Program-made: the position numbers and the translations under genes
Source of the DNA: a virus
Direction: 5' to 3' (one strand)
DNA length: 64,000 nucleotides
IMG/VR virus record: IMGVR_UViG_3300047678_000094
Location: 33,449-97,448 of that record
The notes under the pieces: model-generated
What the model saw: only the letters and a program-made list of their open reading frames with translations
What the model was told of the DNA's origin: nothing
Database searches by the model: none
Part shown: positions 9,866-19,791 of the stretch, in pieces
Layout: each line of letters begins with the position of its first letter
Numbering within the stretch: position 1 is the stretch's first letter

Positions 9866-12507
9866 TTTTCTATTCTATAAACGCTTTGGCCGTAGTGGTC
9901 GCATCTGATACTAGGATCAACGAAAATTCTATATCCCACAGCCCGAGCTTTTTGACAAAAATCGACATCTTCACTAAGTGAATCCTCAGCTTTGATAGCC
10001 CTGTGGTAATCAAACTGAGGATATCCTATTTTGCGAAGAACATCTACCTTAATCAGAGCACAACCAAGTCCAACAGCACCAACCTCAAATAAATTTGGTG
10101 ATGGAAACGCTTTAGTACTGTAGTAGGGGGTGTAGTCCATCTTGAAAACTTCAAGGACCTGGCTTGGTTTGCGCTGACGATAGATTCCTCCGACAACATC
10201 TTTACCATGATTTATCAAACGTGCCACGGTCGTTGGTGCAAAGGCAATGTCGTGATCAACACACATTAGATAATCATAATTGTTCTCTATCGCATAGTTC
10301 GCGATGAGATTCCTGACTTGATCTACATTGTATCCGTAGAAGTATTGGAAGTCCATCACAACACCGCCTGGTGTTACTTGTTCGTAAATTGATTTGAATG
10401 TTTCCGGTTCAATGTATCTTGCCGTTGGAATTGCGATCAATAATCTCTTTGGCATTACGTTCTGCTCCAGTGCCTTCTTAGCGTTACGTGTTTGTTCTTC
10501 AGAATTTACCTTGTAGTCGTTCTGAGGATTCAAATCATTATACACAACTTGAATTTCCTTTACCGCCACAATCTCATCTGGCTCGCATCTCTCTATCATC
10601 TCATAGAACATAGCTGTGTCACCACCAGCCATCATCCATTTACCATCAGCATCTTTTAGTTGCTCGCGCCTAATACCCTTGATGAGATTAGAAGAGAAAG
10701 TACGAAGATGCGTGTATGGAATATTCCATGGGAATAGGTGTGTTCTATACGACTTATTCTCTTTGATGTGTAGAGGATAGTCTTGTGCGATGAGTGGTAT
10801 GTTGTCAGCCATAGACCAACAGCTACCGTATGTGAACTTCGCACCTTCTTTGATGTAGAGATCATTCAAGCGACTGAAGATATAAGGATCGTTCTTGAGT
10901 TTGTCATCCCCATCTAGGATGATACAAATCTCACCATTCGGATCCTTACAGAAGTCGTCGATATTATCCATAATGCGGAGTTGATTTAGTACCGCTCCAT
11001 CACGCTTTTCTGAAAGATAGAAGAGTTTAATTGTATCAGCGCCAACCCAACCTAATTCGTCTCGTACTTGACTGATAATTCTTTTAGTATCATCTGTTGA
11101 TGCGTCATCTGATATGTACATCACATAGTTTGAGTAGTCTTGAGCGGCTACCGAACGCATACACTCTTCAATGTACCTTTCACCATTACGAACTGTCGTG
11201 ATGATGTTTATCTTACGTTCTTTGAATTCGGTTCGTTCATAATTGTCTTCTGGATTTGTCCAGCGACGATTGAATACGCGCTTCACCTTTTGGTTGATAG
11301 TTGTTGCGCGACGTTGTTCTTCTACGGGGAGATATCCACCAACCTTACGGTAGATGTGTTGTTTCCACTGAAGAGCAATGGTATCCCATGTGGCAATGTC
11401 TTTGATAACATCACAGTAGTTCTGTTTTTGCATGTAGAGATAAGTGTTCTCGTAAGCAGCCACTACTGTGTTTACAAAGTTCTCCACTTGCCATTCTTCA
11501 TTGATATTGGGATACAGAACGTTTGGTGTGGTTGAATAAGGTAACTTGTAGCATGCCATATCAATAGCTGTTTCCTCAAGAGCACCAAAGTTCGCGGTAA
11601 TGACTGGTGTTCTATGGTAGAGAGCTTCAAGCGTTGAGATACCAAACGTTTCCGGATACTCCGTTGGGTAAAGCATAAACCCAGCTGTCTTAATGATATC
11701 CGCTACTATTTCTTGCGTTACGGAACCGGTGAATGTGACATTCAAGTCTGGCCTTATTTGCATCTTCTCTTTCCACAACTTAACATCTTCACCTTGCTTA
11801 TCAAGCTTGTCACCAGGGAAATTGTAGTATCCACCAATAATAGTAAGTCGCGCATCTTGGATACGCGTGCGCACGCGAGGCCAGACTTTCTCAAGTAGCA
11901 CTCTCATACCTTTGGTGTAAGCGGCATTGAATACAAAGTGGTTGTGATCTCGTGGAATACTTGATTCTTTTCCGTAATCGTTCACACCATTACGTGTCTG
12001 CCAGATTGCTCGTTTGAGCATCTCAAAGTTACGACGATTTCCGGTGTGATCACAATTAGTAATGTAGGATGTGTGGAAATCTGATAGAGTCCAGACCTCA
12101 TCAAGTAATCCATTCACTACCAACGGTTCAATAGAACTATCGTCTACGGTAAAGGTATCGTGCATCCACAGCACCCTTAGCTTTGCCTTCTTAACGAAAT
12201 CACCAGCAAAGCTGTTGCAAATAGGATCTGAACTTTCATAGAAGATAGTAGGCGATCGAACCGATATCACGATATCAGCAGGATTTACAGGACCGTTCTT
12301 GACGTTTCTGTATTCTACTCCATTATACCAATCTTCATCTTCTATCTTACAGTTATTGTAGACTGTAACACCAAAACCGATTTCTTGGAGTTCTCTAGCC
12401 ATAGAGATAACTGCGGACTCAGAACCACCTAGCCCTCGTTCATTCAGCGTATCACCATTATACTCAAGACCGTTTGGGTCAACAAATGCAATTTTCAACG
12501 TATTCAT
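9862..12507 (-). CDS. Three-domain glycosyltransferase (GT4 + GT2 + GT-A-like)
   Basis: The 881-residue protein contains three transferase-like modules. Residues 1 to about 390 are a GT-B, GT4-type enzyme: an N-terminal Rossmann strand (MNTLKIAFVDPNG), GLGGSE near residue 26, and the EALYHRTPVI region near residue 292. Residues about 425-665 are a GT2 domain (INIITTVRNGERYIEECM, with SDDAS and LDGDD motifs). Residues about 690-881 are a third GT-A-like domain with YLMCVDHDIAF. It is the only large gene on the minus strand and sits between fibre genes, so it may glycosylate fibre or virion proteins, host envelope sugars or modified DNA. A strong sigma70-like promoter precedes it, unlike the late-type neighbours. 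Domain calls are firm; the substrate is unknown. Confidence 0.88.
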   Translation of the reverse strand: MNTLKIAFVDPNGLEYNGDTLNERGLGGSESAVISMARELQEIGFGVTVYNNCKIEDEDWYNGVEYRNVKNGPVNPADIVISVRSPTIFYESSDPICNSFAGDFVKKAKLRVLWMHDTFTVDDSSIEPLVVNGLLDEVWTLSDFHTSYITNCDHTGNRRNFEMLKRAIWQTRNGVNDYGKESSIPRDHNHFVFNAAYTKGMRVLLEKVWPRVRTRIQDARLTIIGGYYNFPGDKLDKQGEDVKLWKEKMQIRPDLNVTFTGSVTQEIVADIIKTAGFMLYPTEYPETFGISTLEALYHRTPVITANFGALEETAIDMACYKLPYSTTPNVLYPNINEEWQVENFVNTVVAAYENTYLYMQKQNYCDVIKDIATWDTIALQWKQHIYRKVGGYLPVEEQRRATTINQKVKRVFNRRWTNPEDNYERTEFKERKINIITTVRNGERYIEECMRSVAAQDYSNYVMYISDDASTDDTKRIISQVRDELGWVGADTIKLFYLSEKRDGAVLNQLRIMDNIDDFCKDPNGEICIILDGDDKLKNDPYIFSRLNDLYIKEGAKFTYGSCWSMADNIPLIAQDYPLHIKENKSYRTHLFPWNIPYTHLRTFSSNLIKGIRREQLKDADGKWMMAGGDTAMFYEMIERCEPDEIVAVKEIQVVYNDLNPQNDYKVNSEEQTRNAKKALEQNVMPKRLLIAIPTARYIEPETFKSIYEQVTPGGVVMDFQYFYGYNVDQVRNLIANYAIENNYDYLMCVDHDIAFAPTTVARLINHGKDVVGGIYRQRKPSQVLEVFKMDYTPYYSTKAFPSPNLFEVGAVGLGCALIKVDVLRKIGYPQFDYHRAIKAEDSLSEDVDFCQKARAVGYRIFVDPSIRCDHYGQSVYRIEN

Positions 12508-12521
12508 TCAAACATCATCCA

Positions 12522-12529
12522 TATAAATA
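12522..12529 (+). promoter_or_regulatory. T4-type late promoter
   Basis: A perfect TATAAATA lies 59 bp upstream of the ATG at 12588, in the divergent intergenic region. This is the -10 word recognised by gp55-containing RNA polymerase in T4-like phages. It would drive the downstream fibre genes late in infection. Confidence 0.6.
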
Positions 12530-12554
12530 AGGGGTGAACCAATATTCAATATTT

Positions 12555-12583
12555 AGTATACCTTAAAGATAGGCTGAAGTCAA
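12555..12583 (-). promoter_or_regulatory. Sigma70-like promoter of the minus-strand glycosyltransferase
   Basis: Read on the minus strand, TTGACT (12583-12578) is followed after exactly 17 bp by TATACT (12560-12555), about 48 bp before the ATG at 12507. The spacing and near-consensus hexamers suggest early expression by host RNA polymerase. The -35 element overlaps the ribosome binding region of the divergent gene at 12588. Confidence 0.7.
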
Positions 12584-12587
12584 GGAA

Positions 12588-13787
12588 ATGTCTGAAGAAA
12601 TCACCTACATCGCAACAAACACAGATATCCAAGTTATCGACACCTTTGATCCGGGTGAAGTAAAGGCTTTGTCGTATTTGTGTCAGATAGATACTGAAGC
12701 AGAGACGGGGTTTGTTCAATTCAAAGTAGTTCATGATGGAGTTACAGCAGGTATCACACAACAAGGGTTGTCTGTTTCAGACAATTCACCTTTAAGTTTT
12801 GATGCTAACATATACTCGCACTCAGGTGAGATTAAGGTAACTCCGGTTTCGCAGCCAACAACCATTGTTATGGAAAAGACGACTATCCTCGCTAACAATT
12901 ATGCCGAACACACAAAGTGTGGCCGCTGGATTAAACACACTGAAGGTTTCGCTTTGAACTCTGACACTGTGGTTGTTAGACAAGCAAACAATAATGTGTA
13001 TGATGAACCGAGCGTCTATCTGACATCAAACACACTTGGTCCTGTTGAAGATGGACCTAATCTATTATCTAATCCGACGTTCTCTGATACCTCAGGTTGG
13101 ATTCCACATAATGATGCTGTCTTATCAAATACTATTCTAACCACGAGCAACATTTACAAAGACAACTTTATCTATCAAGCCTTCGAAGCAGAACTAGGTT
13201 ACACATACCGAGCTTCAGTTTCTGGAAGTAATGGGTCTATGGTGGTAGGAACAACACTCTCAGATAACAACTATGTTGATACCGAGTTAGCTATCAACGT
13301 TGATCGCGAGTTCACACCGAACACCGTTACCGGAATGTACTATTCGCTTGGGCATACGAATTCTGGTGACACATCTCTATTGGAGAGCTATCTTTATAAG
13401 ATCGTTCCTTTCAACACATATCGCTATGACCTCGGAACGTTCTTTATCAAGTGGGCTAACACCGCAGTAAACACCGTTCTCTGGGAGATGCTAACAGTAG
13501 AGGGTTATCCGCGTGAAGTGAAGATTAACTCTAATGGTGATGTTCAGATCACCGAAAACACGACTATACTAGTGATTGGTGCTCAAAGTGGTGGAAACAA
13601 CAAGCTTGCATTCAGTTACGAGGATGGAATTGTTGCTTCTCTTAATGGAAATTCCGTGGTCTCAAACCTAAATATTGAGATACTGGATAATATGATGACG
13701 CTTGAATTTGTGGCTCCGTTTTTACAATTCTCATACGTTCCAACAGTTATCTCAAACACCGAATTGGTAGTCCTATCGAATGGCTAG
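12588..13787 (+). CDS. Putative fibre/adhesin protein with carbohydrate-binding-like segment
   Basis: The 399-residue protein starts at an ATG preceded by AAGGAA. Residues about 155-280 (LLSNPTFSDTSGW and following) match the usual opening of a galactose-binding or CBM-like jelly roll in phage adhesins (by pattern, not by search). Its end overlaps the start of the giant fibre gene by 8 bp. It is probably a fibre or receptor-binding component. Confidence 0.6.
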   Translation: MSEEITYIATNTDIQVIDTFDPGEVKALSYLCQIDTEAETGFVQFKVVHDGVTAGITQQGLSVSDNSPLSFDANIYSHSGEIKVTPVSQPTTIVMEKTTILANNYAEHTKCGRWIKHTEGFALNSDTVVVRQANNNVYDEPSVYLTSNTLGPVEDGPNLLSNPTFSDTSGWIPHNDAVLSNTILTTSNIYKDNFIYQAFEAELGYTYRASVSGSNGSMVVGTTLSDNNYVDTELAINVDREFTPNTVTGMYYSLGHTNSGDTSLLESYLYKIVPFNTYRYDLGTFFIKWANTAVNTVLWEMLTVEGYPREVKINSNGDVQITENTTILVIGAQSGGNNKLAFSYEDGIVASLNGNSVVSNLNIEILDNMMTLEFVAPFLQFSYVPTVISNTELVVLSNG

Positions 13788-16700
13788 AAAAAAAGAGTAT
13801 TTTGAAAACGATGTAGCTCTGCAAGGCATTTACGCTGCAGGCTCTCTCGGTACAGCCGGACAGGTTCTTAAGTCTGATGGAGACAGCGTATATTGGGGTA
13901 CAGATTCTGCTTCCGGCGGAGATGCAGCCACACTAGACGGATACGACTCTACAGCGTTTGTGCTCGTAACAGATTACGAAGATTCTGATGTTCTAACAAA
14001 AATTAAAAACGTAGATGGGTCCGGATCGGGTCTTGATGCAGACCTTCTAGACGGCCATGACACATCATACTTTGCCACAGCTTCAAGTCTAGGTTCGTAT
14101 CTACCATTGGCTGGTGGCACGATGACTGGTGATTTGCTTATTAGTGCTGGACATGGACTTGCTTGGTCAAACAGTTCAGCAAATCGTATTTACATAGAAA
14201 ATAACGGCACAAATTGGACTTTTAATCGCCAAACATCGGTTCCTGCCTATATCGATACGCCATTCTATGTTCCACTTGCCACTGGTGTTCTTACTTTCAA
14301 TACTGGACCATACGTCGGTGCTAGCGTAATCTGGCACGCCGGTAACGATGGTGCAGGCTCAGGTCTTGATGCTGACTTGCTGGATGGTATGAACACCACA
14401 ACGGTTGGTGCAGTAAGCTCAATCTTAGCACTAGATTCCGGTGGTACTGCAACAGCATTACAATTTAATGCTTCTACAACAACACCTTATTACGCGTTCT
14501 ATCAGAGTGGCGCCGCTACTAATGAGAAGCGTTGGTATTGGGTTGCTACTGGTGGAGTTCTCTACCTCCGCACCATCAACGACGCGTTTAGTAGTGACAG
14601 CACTGTTCTTTATTTTACACGCTCAGGACAAACTCCTGGTGTTGCGCAATTTACTGTGCCATTGGGTACAACAGGACAAACGTTTGCTATCGGAAGTGTC
14701 GCCAACCCACGTTTCTATATGTACAATAGTAGCGGTACTGCTTCAACTTTAGTTGCTGGAGCCGACAGTGGTGCTGCTTGGATTGGAACATTTACGAACA
14801 GCTTCTTTTCTCTTTATGCAAATTCTGCAGAAAGACTTAGAGTAACAACTTCTGGGTCTCTATTGAGAGATGGTGCGTACACGATATGGGACAGTAACAA
14901 TGACGGTTCCGGATCGGGGCTTGATGCCGACACAACCGATGGATATCATTTAAACCAAAACGTGCTGACAACAAGTTCTCCTAGATTTGTCGGTGTTGGT
15001 GTTGCATATAGTGGAGGTTCACCAGAATTTTATCTCGATGGTGGATACACAGCATTCACCGGAAACTCCAACAATCCCGGTCTTCGTATTCAAAGATATA
15101 CAGGCAACTACTACGTAGATTTTATACACGACACAAATGGAACCGGTGAACATCTTCATATTGCTGTTCGCTCCGGCGGAGCAGCTGTAGCTACACTACG
15201 CATTTATCCAACAACTATGACCTTCTTGGGCAACACAGTTTGGCATGCCGGTAACGATGGCGCGGGTTCTGGTCTTGATGCCGATTTGCTTGATGGTATA
15301 AACAGCACGTCGTTTGCAAGATTAGACACGGATCCAACGTGGGTCTCGGGGCGAATAGTTCAGTTCACAATGAACAGCAACATTGCTCTATCGAGCGCGA
15401 CGAGCAGTGAATATTACGCTCTGGCTGCTCTTGGAAACGGGACTGGAGCCGCTGTAATTTCATTCCACCGTCCAGGATCATTCGCGGCGTATCTTGGACT
15501 TGATACGGACAATGGTCTGAAGTACGGCGGCTGGTCTGCGGGAGGACCGTTTACAGTCTGGCACTCCGGTAACGACGGTTCTGGCTCTGGTCTTGATGCT
15601 GATACCGTTGGTGGATTAAACTCCACGCAATTTCTGCGTTCAGATATAACCCAACAAGGTGGCGTCGCATATCTGGCGCAAGATTTCAATACTTATCCAA
15701 ACGTGTATAACGTCTCGTTTGCCAACATTACCGGTTCAACCAATCTGCCAACTGGTATGGCCTCAGTTAACTCGTACCGCTTTATCATGGCCGGTGGAGA
15801 TACGGCTGGGCGTGGAGTTGACCTTGTTGTCACACAGGAAAATCCTTATGCAAATATGTTCTTCAGGGAGCGAACATACGGCGGTTGGAGCAAGATTTGG
15901 CACAACAACAACGATGGCGCAGGTTCTGGTCTTGATGCCGACTTGCTCGACGGGTACAATATCGGCACATCGGGCGCCGCCATTGGCCTACTAAACGCTG
16001 CGTGGACTAGAAGTGCTGTCACTACGTTCACTCAGGGCTACGGCGTCCTCTTCGCCAACTCGGGCGCTACGCACGGCATCTTCGACTACAACAACACCGC
16101 CCTTATCATAACCTACAATACGTCTGATTGGGCTTCATCAGTTCGTATCAATTCAGCCAGCACGGATATTTATGCGAACTCAGTTCCGCTATCGTGGAAC
16201 GGACAAACCATAAACCTATCTTCAACAGCGAACCCACGTTTCTACATGTACAACAACGCCGGAACGGCTTCTACACTTATCGTAGGGGCTGATAGTGGTG
16301 CGGCATGGATTGGTACGTTCACCAACTCAAACTTCTCGCTTTACGCGAATTCATCGGAACGTCTCCGTATAGGCCCATCGGGGTCGCTTCTGCGCGATGC
16401 AACTCACACGATGTGGGACGCCAACAACGACGGCGCAGGTTCTGGTCTTGATGCCGATCTGCTTGATGGATACAGCAGCGAAGCATTCGCCCGTCTCGCT
16501 GCAACGTCAATATCCTTTACGAGTGCTGCTTCGGGCTTCAACGTGTTTCTCTCGAAATATGTGTACTTCAATATTATTGACCAAACATCAACGGATGGCC
16601 AGACAGGTATTCGGATCACAACCAAAAATGGTGCTGGTGTAGACAAACACACCTACATCTACACGACCTCAGGCAATGATCTACGCATTCAACAAGGTTC

Positions 16701-18045
16701 CGGCACGGATGGCCTAATATGGACTTCGGGTAACGGTGGTTCCGGTTCTGGTCTTGATGCCGATCTGCTTGATGGTATGGACTCCGGACGTTTTGTCTCT
16801 GGTGGTGCCACCGGAAAATCAGACGGCTCCCAGACGAACATGAATTCCAATACCCTGCGTTCTGGATTCTACTACGCAAACGCTCCAACTAACTATTCAG
16901 TAAATGATTGGTTGAATTGGATACAAGTTCGCGCGGATGCGTGGGGAGATGGTAGCCAGTACGGGTTCCAGATCGCTGGAGCTTTCCATAGTGATAACCT
17001 TCATTATCGTCGCCATACGAATGGAACCTACTATGGCTGGAATTCCATTTGGCACGCCGGTAGCGATGGTGCTGGTTCGGGCTTGGATGCGGACTTGCTC
17101 GATGGATTGAACGTCGGTACGTCCGGTTCTGCTATTCCAAATCTTGCTGCGGCCAACATCTTCGGAACGGTTCAGACGATCACGGCTGGAACCGCCGCGA
17201 CTGTAACGGAATTGATTAGGTTCAGGCCGTCTGACTATGCGACAGGCAAACCGTATCTGTTTATCCAAAACGTCGCCGCGCAGAATTATCATATTGGTCT
17301 ATGGGACGGCACCAACAACAATGGAACAATTACCTTTGATACAGCAGTTGGGCTTCCGGGGGGAAGCACCGTGGGTGGCTATTATCCGTGGACGTCGAAC
17401 AACGACGGCGCAGGTTCTGGTCTTGATGCCGATCTGCTTGATGGCTACAACACAGCAACAGCAGCTACCGCCTCAACGGTCGCTGTTCGTGATAGTTCTG
17501 GTGATATCTACTCTTCTTCCATATATGTCTCAAACTGGCTTAGAACCACAGGTTCTGCTGGTTGGTATAGCCAGACATACGGTGGTGGTACGTGGATGGA
17601 AGATACCACATACGTTAAAATATACGGCAGCAAGGCGCTTTACGTTGCTAACAACATTGATGCAACAGGCAACATCACAGCTTACTACTCTGATGAACGC
17701 CTCAAAGAACGTACAGGTATCATTAATGGAGCGTTGGACAAGATTGAAAGTCTTGATACGTTCTACTACAAAGAAAACGATATTGCTCGTTCGCTTGGGT
17801 ACAAAAACGACAAAGAACAGGTTGGTATGTCTGCACAACAAATTCAAAAGGTGCTTCCACACGTTGTTCATCGCGCGCCTGTGGACATTAAAGTCAATGA
17901 AGATGGGACACAATCCTCTAAATCGGGAGAAGAATATTTAACAGTAGATTACGCACGTGTAATGCCACTTGCGATTGCCGCTATTAAAGAACTTCGCTCT
18001 GAAGTTGCTTCTCTTCGTGCAGAAATTGCATCAATGAGGAAATAA
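13780..18045 (+). CDS. Giant tail fibre with S74 intramolecular chaperone
   Basis: This 1421-residue fibre has a repetitive shaft and a C-terminal Peptidase_S74 (endosialidase-type) intramolecular chaperone. The chaperone begins at YYSDERLKERTG, where Ser1304 and Lys1309 are the expected autocleavage dyad, and ends in a heptad coiled coil (AIKELRSEVASLRAEIASM). The shaft holds ten copies of a [GN]xDGxGSGLDADLLDG module that separate domains of about 50-170 residues. Two long segments (from about residues 305 and 814), each including ADSGAAWIGTFTNS, are internal duplicates. S74 domains fold trimeric fibres and are then cut off. The host-recognition role is inferred from this architecture. Confidence 0.88.
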   Translation: MARKKEYFENDVALQGIYAAGSLGTAGQVLKSDGDSVYWGTDSASGGDAATLDGYDSTAFVLVTDYEDSDVLTKIKNVDGSGSGLDADLLDGHDTSYFATASSLGSYLPLAGGTMTGDLLISAGHGLAWSNSSANRIYIENNGTNWTFNRQTSVPAYIDTPFYVPLATGVLTFNTGPYVGASVIWHAGNDGAGSGLDADLLDGMNTTTVGAVSSILALDSGGTATALQFNASTTTPYYAFYQSGAATNEKRWYWVATGGVLYLRTINDAFSSDSTVLYFTRSGQTPGVAQFTVPLGTTGQTFAIGSVANPRFYMYNSSGTASTLVAGADSGAAWIGTFTNSFFSLYANSAERLRVTTSGSLLRDGAYTIWDSNNDGSGSGLDADTTDGYHLNQNVLTTSSPRFVGVGVAYSGGSPEFYLDGGYTAFTGNSNNPGLRIQRYTGNYYVDFIHDTNGTGEHLHIAVRSGGAAVATLRIYPTTMTFLGNTVWHAGNDGAGSGLDADLLDGINSTSFARLDTDPTWVSGRIVQFTMNSNIALSSATSSEYYALAALGNGTGAAVISFHRPGSFAAYLGLDTDNGLKYGGWSAGGPFTVWHSGNDGSGSGLDADTVGGLNSTQFLRSDITQQGGVAYLAQDFNTYPNVYNVSFANITGSTNLPTGMASVNSYRFIMAGGDTAGRGVDLVVTQENPYANMFFRERTYGGWSKIWHNNNDGAGSGLDADLLDGYNIGTSGAAIGLLNAAWTRSAVTTFTQGYGVLFANSGATHGIFDYNNTALIITYNTSDWASSVRINSASTDIYANSVPLSWNGQTINLSSTANPRFYMYNNAGTASTLIVGADSGAAWIGTFTNSNFSLYANSSERLRIGPSGSLLRDATHTMWDANNDGAGSGLDADLLDGYSSEAFARLAATSISFTSAASGFNVFLSKYVYFNIIDQTSTDGQTGIRITTKNGAGVDKHTYIYTTSGNDLRIQQGSGTDGLIWTSGNGGSGSGLDADLLDGMDSGRFVSGGATGKSDGSQTNMNSNTLRSGFYYANAPTNYSVNDWLNWIQVRADAWGDGSQYGFQIAGAFHSDNLHYRRHTNGTYYGWNSIWHAGSDGAGSGLDADLLDGLNVGTSGSAIPNLAAANIFGTVQTITAGTAATVTELIRFRPSDYATGKPYLFIQNVAAQNYHIGLWDGTNNNGTITFDTAVGLPGGSTVGGYYPWTSNNDGAGSGLDADLLDGYNTATAATASTVAVRDSSGDIYSSSIYVSNWLRTTGSAGWYSQTYGGGTWMEDTTYVKIYGSKALYVANNIDATGNITAYYSDERLKERTGIINGALDKIESLDTFYYKENDIARSLGYKNDKEQVGMSAQQIQKVLPHVVHRAPVDIKVNEDGTQSSKSGEEYLTVDYARVMPLAIAAIKELRSEVASLRAEIASMRK
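14018..17452 (+). repeat. Ten dispersed GSGLDADLLDG-coding modules
   Basis: Copies lie near 14018, 14347, 14902, 15256, 15571, 15910, 16429, 16735, 17065 and 17406. Each encodes roughly WHAGNDGAGSGLDADLLDG. Two copies diverge at the end (LDADTTDG and LDADTVGG). The modules are conserved at DNA level and so offer homology for swapping the intervening fibre domains. Confidence 0.8.
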
Positions 18046-18047
18046 CT

Positions 18048-18602
18048 ATGACACTGGCAGCATCAGGCGCTATAACTCTGGTTGACATAAGAAACGAATT
18101 CAAGGCTGCTTCAGGTGCAGTAAGTTTGTCGGAAATGTATAGAAGTGGGACATATGTTCCACCATTAACAGCTAACGCTGGTATCCCAACTTCTGGGCAG
18201 ATTCAACTTGATGATTTCTATTCAACTACTGTGGTAACAGACATGGATGCCTCATATAGTGCAGAATCAATTGGAATTAAAGGTGGTGGATCTACAGTAA
18301 GTTTTACTGTAGGTAATGACGGAAACATAGCATCTATATGCATTCCTTCTATTGTTACCAATTTCAGTGATACTTGGGTAGCTTCTAGTTCTGCTCCTGG
18401 TTCTTGGTACGAGGTATATGTTAGCGTCAGTTCTGGAACCTCTCCGACCGGAGCCTCTTTAAATACTTGGCTAGCACTGAGTAGTGATAGAACTTGGACT
18501 CTCAGTAGCTCAGCTAGCTGTACGTTGACTCTGAAAATTCGACATAAATATAATACCGCTTCTGAAGAAACATGTACAATCTACTTAACCGCAGGCGCAT
18601 AA
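18048..18602 (+). CDS. Putative fibre-associated / adhesin protein
   Basis: The 184-residue protein starts 2 bp after the giant fibre gene. Residues 1-65 resemble small phage tail proteins (ITLVDIRNEFKAASGAVSLS and QIQLDDFYST). The remainder is a Ser/Thr-rich beta domain ending CTLTLKIRHKYNTASEETCT, similar in style to the end of the protein encoded at 8767-9318. It may be an adhesin that caps or assembles with the fibre. No specific family is recognised. Confidence 0.6.
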   Translation: MTLAASGAITLVDIRNEFKAASGAVSLSEMYRSGTYVPPLTANAGIPTSGQIQLDDFYSTTVVTDMDASYSAESIGIKGGGSTVSFTVGNDGNIASICIPSIVTNFSDTWVASSSAPGSWYEVYVSVSSGTSPTGASLNTWLALSSDRTWTLSSSASCTLTLKIRHKYNTASEETCTIYLTAGA

Positions 18603-18611
18603 GGAATTTCA

Positions 18612-19124
18612 ATGTCTTCGATCGATTGGATGATAGATCAGCAAATAAAATCTGGTAGACCCATGACTTGTTCGTTCGTAGTTTTGGCTAAAGAATACAA
18701 AGCTATCCACGATGCTGAGACTAAACCAGCAGCAAAAATTAAGATAGAAAACAATTTCAGAAAAGCATTGATGGCTTTACCTGAATTTGAACCAGTTCAT
18801 TCTAGAATGATCATATCTTACTTACTGGCTAATCCGAATAACTATACTCCTGCTCAAAGAACTCTTATACTAAATGATCACATAAATTATTTGATCTCTA
18901 AAATAACTCCTGAATCAAGAGCCACTACGTTGAGTTTTTTAGAAAGTCTACTACCGAGTAATAAGAGAGCAGGGAAATTGGGGGACCATCCCGCTTTAGC
19001 TGCTCTCATTCAAACTAAGATTCTAAATTTTACACCAGCTAAACAACTACCAAAAAAACCAGAAATTTCGGTGTCAACCACGCCTATTATTGTATCTGTA
19101 GGTCCCCCATCAACCAAGTCATAA
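18612..19124 (+). CDS. Hypothetical protein, possibly fibre assembly
   Basis: The 170-residue product is predicted mostly alpha-helical (residues 10-130) with a Pro/Ser-rich tail. The gene is AT-richer than its fibre neighbours. A helical protein directly behind fibre genes is often a chaperone, but no motif here proves it. Confidence 0.5.
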   Translation: MSSIDWMIDQQIKSGRPMTCSFVVLAKEYKAIHDAETKPAAKIKIENNFRKALMALPEFEPVHSRMIISYLLANPNNYTPAQRTLILNDHINYLISKITPESRATTLSFLESLLPSNKRAGKLGDHPALAALIQTKILNFTPAKQLPKKPEISVSTTPIIVSVGPPSTKS

Positions 19125-19126
19125 AA

Positions 19127-19134
19127 TATAAATA
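19127..19134 (+). promoter_or_regulatory. T4-type late promoter
   Basis: A perfect TATAAATA sits immediately after the stop at 19124 and 25 bp before the ATG at 19159. Confidence 0.6.
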
Positions 19135-19158
19135 AAGCGAAGAAGTAAGGAAACTCCA

Positions 19159-19713
19159 ATGAGTACTGAGAATATGGAATACACCGTCAACAAAAAAGAC
19201 GATAAGACAGCAGAGTTGATTCTTATCGATCCGGATTCTGGGATCGTCACAACCAGAACTATCAATATTTTTGATTGTAAAAATAAAGCTCAGCTTGATG
19301 AAAGAATCGAAGCTCACCTTAGAGCCTTTGCCCACAGAATTAATGTTGGTGTTATAACAACGTCTTCTCTTCCAGCAGTAGATTTGCCATCTGACATCGT
19401 AGTTGACCCAACTCTTTCTAAAGCTAGCCAGCTGGTTCTATTGGATGTCATCGAAGCAAAAACTGGAGAAATGCTCCAGCAAGCCGAAGAAAATTTAACA
19501 AAGTTAATTAAAGAAGACGAAGACGAAGAAGCTGTCATAGAAGCTAAAGAAAAAATTGCAACAATCAAAACTTCAGTCGAGTCTATTTTTGCAGTTAAAA
19601 CTGAAACTCTTGCTCTTGTAGAACCAGTGAAAGAGGAAGTATTTGTAGAACCGGAAGTGCTGAATAATACTTTGCCAAAAACTCCAGTTCCACCAACAAC
19701 AAAACCAAAATAG
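19159..19713 (+). CDS. Hypothetical acidic protein
   Basis: The 184-residue protein has a beta-rich N-terminus (residues 8-40) and an acidic helical middle (LTKLIKEDEDEEAVIEAKEK, about residues 115-134). It ends in a proline/threonine tail (PKTPVPPTTKPK). It is driven by its own late promoter, so it is probably expressed with structural genes. I do not recognise a family. Confidence 0.5.
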   Translation: MSTENMEYTVNKKDDKTAELILIDPDSGIVTTRTINIFDCKNKAQLDERIEAHLRAFAHRINVGVITTSSLPAVDLPSDIVVDPTLSKASQLVLLDVIEAKTGEMLQQAEENLTKLIKEDEDEEAVIEAKEKIATIKTSVESIFAVKTETLALVEPVKEEVFVEPEVLNNTLPKTPVPPTTKPK

Positions 19714-19719
19714 AGTTGG

Positions 19720-19727
19720 TATAAATA
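19720..19727 (+). promoter_or_regulatory. T4-type late promoter
   Basis: A perfect TATAAATA lies 65 bp upstream of the ATG at 19792. Confidence 0.55.
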
Positions 19728-19791
19728 TACTTGATGGTGGATGAGACACATCCCATCACCAAAATCACCTAACAAATAGAGAGAAAAGATT

